Assembly (NCBI GenBank): GCA_049840595.1
Contig: JASGKO010000044.1
Coordinates: forward strand, 1-32,042
Direction of reading: 5' to 3'
DNA from: JASGKO01 sp049840595
GTDB taxonomy: Bacteria; Verrucomicrobiota; Verrucomicrobiia; Chthoniobacterales; Chthoniobacteraceae
DNA: 32,042 bases
A program made the translations under genes and the position numbers. The notes beneath the pieces were generated by a model. That model did not search any database and was not told where the DNA came from. It saw only the letters and a program-made list of their open reading frames with translations. This document shows positions 23,183-31,278 of this stretch, one piece after another. Positions within the stretch are counted from its first letter, which is position 1, and each line of letters starts with the position of its first letter.

Positions 23183-24832
23183 TCAGTAACCGAAACGCTC
23201 CAAATCCTTATAGATCACCGCCCGCACCTTGAAGCGGGAGATCAGGTCCTTCCCGGCGGCCTCGGAGACCGGGGAGGCAATCAGGAGCGGGCGGTTCGAC
23301 AGGTCGGGCTTGTTGCGCACAAAATCGACCGCGTAAGGAATGGACATGTTGTCAATGATCACCACATCCGTGGGAAGGGATGCCAGGTATTGACTGACTT
23401 CCGCATAGGGAAGCGTATTGGCCCGCACCTGCCCGCAGCGAACCAGTAGCAAGCCCACGCTGGCGAGAAGGCTGACGAAAACCAGGGCTTGTGCGCGGCG
23501 GTGGCCGAAATCACTGCGCAGGGTCCGCAGTCCAGCACAGGCGATGATGATCAGGCAGCCCAGTTCTTGAAAAATGTAGCGATAGCCCCAGCCGTGCCCC
23601 TGATTTTCGGGGAAAAAGCCGTAAACGGTCATCGTCAGCACCACGCTGACCAGCGAAAGAACAGCCATCGTCGAATCCAGCTTGCGCCGGATGATCGCAT
23701 AAGCGGCGAGGATCAGAATGAAGATTCCCACCCAACTGAGGACGAGGGCGGAGTCGGCCAGTAAATTGAGCGTCGAGTCGATATTGAACCACTGGAATGG
23801 ATTGTCCTGAGCCCGTTGCGCGCACCACGCATCAAGCCATTTGTACCATCCATAGCAACCGGCCAGATAGATCACGGCAAAATAGGCCGTCTGCCACCAG
23901 CGGCGCGTGCAGAGCACATGAAAGAGAAACGGGATGACGAAAAGCGCATGCGGCACCGGTTGATGGATGCCCAAGGCCACCACCCCGATCCACGGGCACC
24001 ACCACCACAGGCGGCTATCCTTCTTGGTGTAGCAGTAGAGCCACAGCAGGTTGAAGAACAGGTGCATCGTGAGCGGAAAGACCGTCATTCCCGTCACGAC
24101 GAATTGCGCGCAGGTGGCGAGGAGCAGTGTGCCGACCCCGTGCAGCCAGCGGTCCTCGGGCCAGAGGTGGCGGAGGATTCCCGCCAGCAGCGGAATCCCC
24201 AGCGCGGTGAGCAAGGGATTGAGCAGGAACGGGACGTGAAGCACGGTAAACCCGGCCCGAATCAGCGAATAGACGGGGAGATAAACGGGATACCACGTAT
24301 TGTCGTCGTCGTTGAAGGCGGCATACATGGGGCGGAGCAGTTCCGACTCCGGCATCCATTGCTTCGTCACGACCTGGGCCTGGTGACCCGAGGCAAAGAT
24401 CTGGGCCTGATAATCCATCGTATATTCATCCATCGAGAGCGGATGATTCAAGCAGACGGAGAAGGTGCCGATGGCCGAGGCCAGGAAGACGACCGCCGCC
24501 GCAATCCAGGGCAGTTGCTTGAGGTCCAGGAGCGGGGTGAGTCGGCGGGCGGCCCGGGCCATGAGTTTGAAAAAGCCCACGGGCGGGCGCAGGCAGAGCA
24601 GGCTTAGCGCGGCCAGGACAATGAGCGGAATCGGCTCGTCCCAGCCGAAGAACAGCCAGAAGACCGAGTAGCCGTGGATGACCGGGAGGTGGCCAAACTT
24701 GGAATCCAGGAACAACGCGGCGACGCTCATCAACAGAGCGTAGCCGGCCATGAGGACGACCGATTGGCGCCAGGGATAGCGGAGCCCTTTACGGGTCGCC
24801 GGTGAGATAGGAGCCGGGTGGTGAGTCTGCAT
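23183..24832 (-). CDS. GT-C-like polytopic membrane glycosyltransferase
   Basis: The ATG at 24832 (MQTHHPAPISPATRKG) is preferred over a TTG six codons earlier. The 549-residue product has about twelve membrane helices. After an N-terminal pair, the first long loop shows NHPLSMDEYTMDYQAQIFAS, with the acidic MDEY, and a second motif FNDDDNTWYPVYLPVYSLIR. Both fit GT-C enzymes that use lipid-phosphate sugars. The C-terminal 90 residues form a small soluble domain (TDVVIIDNMSIPYAVDFVRN). It is convergent with the broken GT-C gene, only 4 bases apart, and divergent from the flippase gene. No polymerase signature is seen; the specific reaction is unknown. Confidence 0.75.
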   Translation of the reverse strand: MQTHHPAPISPATRKGLRYPWRQSVVLMAGYALLMSVAALFLDSKFGHLPVIHGYSVFWLFFGWDEPIPLIVLAALSLLCLRPPVGFFKLMARAARRLTPLLDLKQLPWIAAAVVFLASAIGTFSVCLNHPLSMDEYTMDYQAQIFASGHQAQVVTKQWMPESELLRPMYAAFNDDDNTWYPVYLPVYSLIRAGFTVLHVPFLLNPLLTALGIPLLAGILRHLWPEDRWLHGVGTLLLATCAQFVVTGMTVFPLTMHLFFNLLWLYCYTKKDSRLWWWCPWIGVVALGIHQPVPHALFVIPFLFHVLCTRRWWQTAYFAVIYLAGCYGWYKWLDAWCAQRAQDNPFQWFNIDSTLNLLADSALVLSWVGIFILILAAYAIIRRKLDSTMAVLSLVSVVLTMTVYGFFPENQGHGWGYRYIFQELGCLIIIACAGLRTLRSDFGHRRAQALVFVSLLASVGLLLVRCGQVRANTLPYAEVSQYLASLPTDVVIIDNMSIPYAVDFVRNKPDLSNRPLLIASPVSEAAGKDLISRFKVRAVIYKDLERFGY

Positions 24833-25034
24833 GGCTGAGGTCGGAATCAAGCGGGATATTTAGTGGATGGACAAGCAAGAATGCGGGAATTGTGCCAGTT
24901 CCGGCCCTTTTTACCGGGAAGTTCCACCGGCAGGCACACAAGAGATTTGACGCCTTTCCGCCTGCGCCCCATGCTCACCGCTACTTCTATGTTCTGGCCC
25001 AGTCATCGCACTGTCTCCGGCTCTCGCCTCCGCC

Positions 25035-26487
25035 ATGCCGCTTGAAAGTTCCTCCAGCGTTTCAACGGCGGCGACAGAACACGCCCTCGAGTTGCATCGC
25101 AACCAGTTCTGGGAAGCGGCGGGGACGGTGGTGAAAACCCTCTTTTTCTTTATCGTCTCGCCCTGGATTCTGCGGCGGCTGGGAGCCGAGGCTTTCGGTG
25201 GATTCGCGCTGGCCCTTTCCACCATGGCCTGCGTGCTTTCCTTCGACTTTGGTCTTCGGGTTCACTTGCGAGTCCTGCTCAGCCAGCAACGGGAGCAGGA
25301 GGTGGCCCGGGCCACCAGCTTCGCCGGGGTCATCGCCAGTTTTCTTCTGCTCGGCGTCATCCTGCTGCCGGTGACCGCGGTTTTGGGATGGTTGGGAGGT
25401 TGGTCGCATTGGCTGCATACCAGCGCCGATGGGTTGATTCCCGCCGCGGTGGCCTTTAGCTGGGTTTATCTGCTCTCGCTGCTGCTCATGGAGCCGCTGG
25501 CGGCCCGGGAGCGGCTTTCCGAGACGAAGGTGGCGGTCTTTCTCGGCAATCTGCTCGCCATTCCCGCTGTCCTGCTCGGTGTCTGGCTGCGCCAGCCCGC
25601 GATGGTGCTCGCGATCATTTATTTCCTGAGTCTTACGCTGCCCAACCTCGGCCTCGTCATCGTGAAGTTGCGCGGGGAGTTCCGGGCCATGCTGCAGCAG
25701 CTCCCCAGGGTGGAAAAGGCCCGGGTCATTGGCTTTTTTCGGGACGGCCAGCTGGCTTGGGCTGATCAACATCCAGTGGTTGATGAAGAGCTATCTCCTG
25801 ACCTTTCTGGTCGGCTCGCTGCTCGGGCCCGTGCAGGCGGGCATTTTCTTTTTGTTTTTAAAGTTCAGTGAGATCCTCAGTATCTTTGGTGCCACCAGTA
25901 GTGAGACCTCGATTGCCACGCTCTCCGGCAGTGGTGCGCTGGAGAAGCGCCGTGCCAGTTTTCGGGCGATGTATTCCTATTCCCTCGCCATGTGCCTGCC
26001 GGCCTTCACCGGCCTGGTCTGCTGCCTTCCCTGGGCCATGACGCATTGGATGAAAGCGCCCTCCGTCGCTTATCTGGATGGAATCTGGGTGGGGCTCTAC
26101 GGGCTGGCGAGCGGCTGGAAGCGGATCATTACCATTGTCTGCACCGGGGTGGAGCTTTCCCACAGTGCCGCGCTCTGGGGCATCCTTGAGATCGGGTTGA
26201 CCATTCCCGCAGTTTTCCTGCTCTACCCAGGGTTTGGCGTGGCCGGGGTCTTTTTGGGCTGCACGCTTTCCACGGTGGCGCTTTTTCCACCGGCGACCCA
26301 GCTTGCCCGTTTGCTGGAGCAAAGTGCCTTCGGCTTGTGGATTCGTCCCGCGCTCGGCTTTCTGCTCGGGAGTGGCCTGGTCGTGATCGCCTGGGAAAGC
26401 CGGTCCCTCTGGTTGATCGCCGGGGCAATCTTGGTGGCGGCGGGAACCAGCCTCCGCTATTTGCAAAAGTCACATCGGATGGCATGA
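25035..26487 (+). pseudogene. Wzx/MATE-like polysaccharide flippase, single frameshift
   Basis: Two frames give a polytopic protein of about 484 residues, the usual length of Wzx-type flippases that move undecaprenyl-linked oligosaccharide to the periplasmic side. The first frame starts at 25035 and has the N-terminal pattern FWEAAGTVVKTLFFFIVSPW and RLGAEAFGGFALALS, typical of the family. It remains sensible to VIGFFRDGQLAW near 25759. The +1 frame then continues with LINIQWLMKSYLLTFLVGSL and further helices to 26487. A single extra G in the GGG at 25759-25761 joins them as ...LAW-LINIQW. The stop overlaps the ATG of the GT9 gene. Uncorrected, the protein loses about half its helices. Confidence 0.75.
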
Positions 26488-27626
26488 CCACGCGCGACCC
26501 ACGACAGAGACTTGGCTACGACACCCGCTCGCTGCGGAGTGCGCTCGTCATGGCGGCGGTGGATGCGCTGTGGCCGTGGCGGCGGCACCGGCCCTTTGCG
26601 TGGGGGAAGACTTGCGTGATTTCCTCGGTGGCCGGGCTGGGCGATTTTTTCATTCAACTGCCGCTGATTGCCGGCGTGGTGGCAGGCAACCGCGCGGCAG
26701 GGATCGCCACGAAAGTAGCTCTGCGCCCGGCGATGCTGGAGCTGGGCCGACGCTGCGGCTGGGACGTCATGCCTTTTGACAATGCGCTGGCGGAGTTCTT
26801 CAAAGCCCCGGGGCGGATGCGCCCCGGGCAATTGCTCGACCCCCTGCTGGCGGCGCGGAAAAGCGCCCCGGAGTTGTGGATCGACCTGAGCGCGAATGCG
26901 GTGAATGCCCTGCTGGTCAAGCTCTCGGGAGCCAGGCGTCTGGCGGGCCGGGTAACCCGGGGCGGGGGCAGTATGGTCACCCACGCCCTGCCGCACACGA
27001 TCGGGGAAAATGAATACCTGCACAATCGCCGGGTGGCGGCTCATGTCGGACGGGAACTCGATTTCAGCGTCTTTGAAAAACTGACCGACGGCCGTTTGCA
27101 CGGCAAAGTCGTGCTCGGGCTCAGCACCGCCTGCCGCTGGCGAAACTGGCCGCTCAAGAATTTTCGCGCCATCATTGAGGCTTTTCCGGAGGAGCAATTC
27201 ATCCTGCTCGGTTTCCGCCACGAAATCATCGAAGGAGAGCGCGGTGCGCTGGATGAACTGATTGCCCACCCGCGGGTGGAAAGCCTGCTCGACCAGGTTT
27301 CCATTCTGGAAATGATCCGGCTCGTGGCGGGAGCCAAAGCGGTGATCACGAACGATACCAGCTTCGCCCACATCGCGACGGCTTATCACCGCCCCGGGGC
27401 GGTGATCTTTGGCCCCACGGATGGAGGCATGTGGTTTCGACCGGAGCAGGATCGGTGGCCCGATTTGCAATCAACCATCGTGCCCGCCCGGGCCTTGCGG
27501 CTTTTTCACGATACAGCCTGCCCGTGGTATCCCTGCGTGCAGTGGACTTGTAAAAATGAAGCCCAGTGGTGCATGGATCTCATCCCTGCCGCAGCGGTGA
27601 TCTTGCATCTGCGCTCCATCCTTTAG
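26484..27626 (+). CDS. GT9 glycosyltransferase (heptosyltransferase family)
   Basis: The start at 26484 (MTTRDPRQRLGYDTRS) overlaps the flippase stop as ATGA; the longer open frame upstream is antisense or out-of-frame with the flippase. The 380-residue product matches the ADP-heptose:LPS heptosyltransferase family. The N-terminal Rossmann part is CVISSVAGLGDFFIQLPLIA. The donor-site region is VVLGLSTACRWRNWPLKNFR and KAVITNDTSFAHIATAYHRP, followed by GAVIFGPTDGG. A C-terminal Cys cluster (CPWYPCVQWTCKNEAQWC) is of the type often found in GT9 proteins. It likely adds a sugar to a lipid-linked or LPS core acceptor on the cytoplasmic side. Sugar unknown. Confidence 0.85.
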   Translation: MTTRDPRQRLGYDTRSLRSALVMAAVDALWPWRRHRPFAWGKTCVISSVAGLGDFFIQLPLIAGVVAGNRAAGIATKVALRPAMLELGRRCGWDVMPFDNALAEFFKAPGRMRPGQLLDPLLAARKSAPELWIDLSANAVNALLVKLSGARRLAGRVTRGGGSMVTHALPHTIGENEYLHNRRVAAHVGRELDFSVFEKLTDGRLHGKVVLGLSTACRWRNWPLKNFRAIIEAFPEEQFILLGFRHEIIEGERGALDELIAHPRVESLLDQVSILEMIRLVAGAKAVITNDTSFAHIATAYHRPGAVIFGPTDGGMWFRPEQDRWPDLQSTIVPARALRLFHDTACPWYPCVQWTCKNEAQWCMDLIPAAAVILHLRSIL

Positions 27627-27665
27627 TTTCGACGCCGCTCCGGCTTTCTCTATATCCTCCACGCC

Positions 27666-27779
27666 ATGTCCGCTTTTCTTCGCCATCTTCAAAAGCATCC
27701 GCCGTTTCTGATTTTGCTGGCCTTGATCCTCCTCTCGGTGGTCTCCCGGCTCGCGCTGGTGCTGGGCTGGCACTTTTAA
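27666..27779 (+). CDS. 37-residue single-pass membrane peptide
   Basis: A short frame from ATG 27666 to TAA 27777-27779 encodes MSAFLRHLQKHPPFLILLAL and then ILLSVVSRLALVLGWHF. It has a basic amphipathic N-terminus and one clear membrane helix of about 22 residues. It lies between the GT9 gene (40 bases upstream) and the GT-C gene (20 bases downstream) in the same direction, so it would be co-transcribed. It might assist or regulate a neighbouring membrane enzyme. There is no family support; the coding call rests on composition and spacing only. Confidence 0.45.
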   Translation: MSAFLRHLQKHPPFLILLALILLSVVSRLALVLGWHF

Positions 27780-27799
27780 TCACTGCCTCCCGCGATTTC

Positions 27800-29461
27800 A
27801 TGAAAGAACCAGCCGAAGCATCCACCGGGTCCACTTTGGATAACATTGAGCGCTTGCTGCTCATGGTGAGCGTGATCGTGCTGGCGGCTTATTGGTTTCT
27901 CTATTCGTTGGTGGCCCCGGTCACCGTCTGGGATTCGCAGACGTATAATCTCGCCCGCCTGTTGATCGCGCAGGATGGCGGCCTGTTCGGTAATCACGCC
28001 TGGAACAACGATCGGCAGATCCTCTTTCCGTGGGCTTTCGATGCGGTTCATTACCCGTTTCTGCTGCTGGGCGGGTGGGGGGTGGCACTGCCCAGTTTCT
28101 TTTGTTTCGTGGGAATCCTCGTCATTGTTTTCCGCATTTTGCGGCAGAAATACAGCCTGCGGGCGGCCTGGTGGGGGGCGCTGGTTTTATTCAGCCTGCC
28201 GACGGTCGTGTATCAGGCCAGCTCGACCAAGAACGATCTGGCGGTCGTCTTTGGGGTTGCCTGCTGGTTCTACGCCTGGTGGCTGTGGCGGCAGGAGCAA
28301 AAGGTGGGCTACGCATGGTGGATGGCGCTGGCGCTGGGCTTTGCCACCGGGGCCAAGACCTCGGGCATCCCGCTCGCGTTGATCCTCGGCCTGTTTACGC
28401 TCTGGAGCCTGCGCGGGAGCGCGCGGGCGGTGGGGCATTTCGCCATGGCCTCGCTCCTCGCGGTGCTGCTTTGCGGCAGCGTGGAGACCTATGTGAACAA
28501 CCGCGTGGTCTATGGGCACTGGACGGGATCGCCGGCGTTCGTCAACGATCACCGCAATCACGATGGCCTCCGGGGCACCGCCGCGAATGTGATCCGCTAC
28601 GTGATTGGCAACCAGAATATCGGCCTCGATGTGGCCAGTGACCACTCGCCGGTGCCAAGCTGGCTGGCGGATCGCACGCGGGAGATCCTCCACGCGCTCG
28701 GCCTGCGCGACGTCGGCTACCGGTCGGATTTCAACGACGCGAAGATGGAGTTCCTCAAGACGAACCACGAGGATTCCATGGACTTCGGCCCGGTGGGCGG
28801 GCTGAGCCTGCTGGCGACCTTCGTCTTCTTTTGCGGGTGGCGGTGCGATGCGGTGTGGAAGCTTTCCGTGCTCGCCCTGCTCAGCCTCGGACTCTCGGCT
28901 GCGACGATTGCGTGGATGCCCTGGAATGCGCGATTTTTGATGCTGCCCTTTATGCTCGGCGCGTTGGCGCTCACGCTTTTCCTCGTGGGGCGGTCGGAAC
29001 GGAGCGGACCGCTTTCGCTGCTCTGGCTGCTGGTGCTGCTCTTTGCCGCGTTTTTGTATCCGCTCAATTCTTTCAACAAAAAGCCGGAGGATCTCCTGCT
29101 CGCGGTGACGCAGCGGCGGGTGCTGGAAACCTCCGAGCGCCCGGCGATCCGGCAGATTTTGGAAGTGATGGATCAACTCGAGCAACGGGAGGGCCATCCG
29201 CCGGTGGTGCTCTTGTGCGGGGGGATCGACTCGTGGGTGCTACCCCTGCTTCAACTGCAATCCATCCATGCCGTGCCCGCCCCGCTGCTGGGCGATCCGG
29301 CGCTGACGAAGGAGCAGATTGAGGCGGTGGAAAAATCGAAGCCGGAATATGTGCTTTTCCTCAATCTACCGCCCGCTCCGGCGGTGACACCCCAGTTGCA
29401 ACGGCTGGTCGATTTTGCGGACTCCGGGAGCGTGCTCTACGGCTTCAAGCCGTCGCGGTAG
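27800..29461 (+). CDS. GT-C family membrane glycosyltransferase
   Basis: The start at ATG 27800 (MKEPAEASTGSTLDNIERLL) is preferred since the longer frame overlaps the GT9 gene and the small peptide. The 553-residue product has about ten membrane helices. The first loop VAPVTVWDSQTYNLARLLIA, with the Asp of the GT-C acidic motif, precedes NHAWNNDRQILFPWAFDAVH. KTSGIPLALILGLFTLWSLR lies in the usual place of the family. Its C-terminal soluble domain includes VVLLCGGIDSWVLPLLQLQS. It is likely a polyprenyl-phosphate-sugar-dependent transferase in polysaccharide or protein glycosylation. Its end overlaps the convergent FkbM gene by 17 bases. Confidence 0.78.
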   Translation: MKEPAEASTGSTLDNIERLLLMVSVIVLAAYWFLYSLVAPVTVWDSQTYNLARLLIAQDGGLFGNHAWNNDRQILFPWAFDAVHYPFLLLGGWGVALPSFFCFVGILVIVFRILRQKYSLRAAWWGALVLFSLPTVVYQASSTKNDLAVVFGVACWFYAWWLWRQEQKVGYAWWMALALGFATGAKTSGIPLALILGLFTLWSLRGSARAVGHFAMASLLAVLLCGSVETYVNNRVVYGHWTGSPAFVNDHRNHDGLRGTAANVIRYVIGNQNIGLDVASDHSPVPSWLADRTREILHALGLRDVGYRSDFNDAKMEFLKTNHEDSMDFGPVGGLSLLATFVFFCGWRCDAVWKLSVLALLSLGLSAATIAWMPWNARFLMLPFMLGALALTLFLVGRSERSGPLSLLWLLVLLFAAFLYPLNSFNKKPEDLLLAVTQRRVLETSERPAIRQILEVMDQLEQREGHPPVVLLCGGIDSWVLPLLQLQSIHAVPAPLLGDPALTKEQIEAVEKSKPEYVLFLNLPPAPAVTPQLQRLVDFADSGSVLYGFKPSR

Positions 29462-30239
29462 CCGCCGCGCTCTTCCAGAACCACATGGAACTCCCGTAGA
29501 GATCGCCGCCCAGCGATTCCCACTGGCCGTGGGGATAGGCCGCCTGGGGGTGGTCGGCCACGGCTTCGCGGCTGGGATGCCATTCGAGGAACATGCTTTG
29601 CACCGTCCCGGGAAGTCCCGCTTTCAGGATGGCGTGCTCGGCGCCTTCGACATCCATTTTCAACAGGGTGCCCGGGAGGCAAAGGGTCTTGAGGGAAAGG
29701 ACGCGGGTCTGGCCGGCGCGGTTGCCAAACTGGACGGTGTGGGTCACCGAATTTTCCCCGGTCACGAGATCGGCAAAGCCGTCTTCCGGCCCCAGCGCGG
29801 CCTCCTGGATTTGCAGCCGGGAGGCGAAGGGTTGTTGCGCGAGGAAATGGGCATTTTCCCGCGCGGGCTCGATGCAGAGGATCGGAATCTGCCGTCCCAT
29901 TTTCTGGAGCAGGAAATCGCAGGCAAAGGCAAAGGCCCCGACATTCGCCCCGGCGTCGATCACCATCGAGGCGCTGGCCAGTTCCTGCCGGAGTAGGGTG
30001 AGGTCGTAGTCGGTAAAAAGATTGGCAAACGTGTAGAGATCACACTCCCGCACCCGGGCCTTGAACAGGGAAAAGGTCAGCGGCTCCGAACCCCGCCATA
30101 CACGCGACAGCACTGGCGAGATGGCATAGGCGACCCACGGAAGGAACCAGGCGGAACCAAAGTAGTGGAACCCTTTCAAGGAAAGGCGGGTTCTCCCCAG
30201 GTGATCTTTCAGGACGTGCAACAAGCTGGCCTGCTTCAT
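29445..30239 (-). CDS. FkbM-family methyltransferase
   Basis: The 264-residue protein is an S-adenosylmethionine-dependent O-methyltransferase of the FkbM group, which methylates sugars in surface polysaccharides and antibiotics. Motif I is SMVIDAGANVGAFAFACDFL with the SAM-binding Gly residues. The acidic segment ILCIEPARENAHFLAQQ follows. The family-specific LLKMDVEGAEHAILKAG lies near residues 190-206. The N-terminal 80 residues are less typical. It is downstream of the GT4 gene by 18 bases on the same strand, so it likely decorates the glycan made by that operon. Confidence 0.86.
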   Translation of the reverse strand: MKQASLLHVLKDHLGRTRLSLKGFHYFGSAWFLPWVAYAISPVLSRVWRGSEPLTFSLFKARVRECDLYTFANLFTDYDLTLLRQELASASMVIDAGANVGAFAFACDFLLQKMGRQIPILCIEPARENAHFLAQQPFASRLQIQEAALGPEDGFADLVTGENSVTHTVQFGNRAGQTRVLSLKTLCLPGTLLKMDVEGAEHAILKAGLPGTVQSMFLEWHPSREAVADHPQAAYPHGQWESLGGDLYGSSMWFWKSAAATATA

Positions 30240-30257
30240 AAGTGGAAGGAGGCGGGA

Positions 30258-31259
30258 CTATCCCACGGCGGCCCGGGAACAGTCATCAAGAAAGGACACG
30301 TAGTGGTTGAGATGTTCCTCGTAAGGAGAAGCGAAGACCTGATCGAGCTCCTCCGCCATCTTCCCGGCAAAGCCCGAGGCGACGATTTTTTTCCCGGCGG
30401 CCAGGCTGTTCCAAATCTTCGAGGGGAAGAGCGCGCCCTGGATGCGCGGGTGCGCGGCGACGAGATGGACCCGGGCGGCCATTTGTGCCTGGAGCAGTTC
30501 CTGCTCGCTGGAGAAGGGCGCGGCGACATGGATCCACGACGGCAGCTTTTTCGCCTGCACGCCATCGGCGCGAATTTCCACCCGGCAGCCGGACTCGTGC
30601 AGTTTGCGGCATTCCTCGATCAGCGCATGGAGATCGTGGCAGTAGCCGAGGTTGCCGGTGTATAGCGCGACATTTTCCGTGGTGGTTGCGGCGGTTTTGG
30701 GAAAGGAGAGAGTGGGCCAGTTGCGAATGGTGCGATACTTGGGGCCTTCGCCGGGGAGATTGCCGGCGGCTTTCACCACATGGTCCCAATCGTCGAGGCG
30801 GGCCATCCACCACTTGCTCACCATTCGACGGAGGAGAGCAGGGTATTCGTAAATGCCGCGGACCAGTTCCGGGTAAAAGTCCTGCAACCAATAGATGCCC
30901 GTAGCACCCTGGCGGCGAATGGTCTTGGATAGTCGCAGTGTCGTGGGTGGCGCACTGGTGGCGACGACGAGATCGCCCTTGCGCACTTCCTTGCGGATGT
31001 AAGCTTCATATGCGCGCCCGACCGATTCGTACTCAACCAGCGTGCTTAGGAGCGAGCTGCGCCGTCCGCAATAGTGCGGCAGGTTGATGATCTTGGTCGT
31101 CGGTTGTGGGCGGGTGGTCCGCCGGTAGCTGCCGTTGCCTCCCACCAGAATCACCTCCGCGCCTTCGCGGCCCAGCCGGTCGGCCAGTTGCTCGGCGTAG
31201 ATTCCAGTCGGCGCGGCGTCCGGCCAGAGAAACTGGTTCAGGATGTGAACTTTGCCCAT
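30258..31259 (-). CDS. GT4 family glycosyltransferase (WbuB-like)
   Basis: The start is set at the ATG at 31259 (MGKVHILNQFLWPDAAPTGI), typical of this GT4 group; the frame is open six codons further. The 333-residue product has the N-terminal Rossmann fold with the nucleotide loop, then KGDLVVATSAPPTTLRLSKT and YWLQDFYPELVRGIYEYPAL, a segment conserved in WbuB-like transferases. The C-terminal half has NVALYTGNLGYCHDLHAL and the donor-site region GALFPSKIWNSLAAGKKIVA. It would add one sugar from a nucleotide donor to a lipid-linked acceptor. It sits in a minus-strand operon with the GT2 and FkbM genes. Confidence 0.83.
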   Translation of the reverse strand: MGKVHILNQFLWPDAAPTGIYAEQLADRLGREGAEVILVGGNGSYRRTTRPQPTTKIINLPHYCGRRSSLLSTLVEYESVGRAYEAYIRKEVRKGDLVVATSAPPTTLRLSKTIRRQGATGIYWLQDFYPELVRGIYEYPALLRRMVSKWWMARLDDWDHVVKAAGNLPGEGPKYRTIRNWPTLSFPKTAATTTENVALYTGNLGYCHDLHALIEECRKLHESGCRVEIRADGVQAKKLPSWIHVAAPFSSEQELLQAQMAARVHLVAAHPRIQGALFPSKIWNSLAAGKKIVASGFAGKMAEELDQVFASPYEEHLNHYVSFLDDCSRAAVG

Positions 31260-31278
31260 GAATGAACTTCGCGGCAAT

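Noticed and set aside
24851..25034. Possible gene in the divergent gap between the 23183 GT-C gene and the flippase
   Set aside because: Only short frames without start signals or family similarity; it more likely holds the two divergent promoters, but no clear -35/-10 pair could be read.
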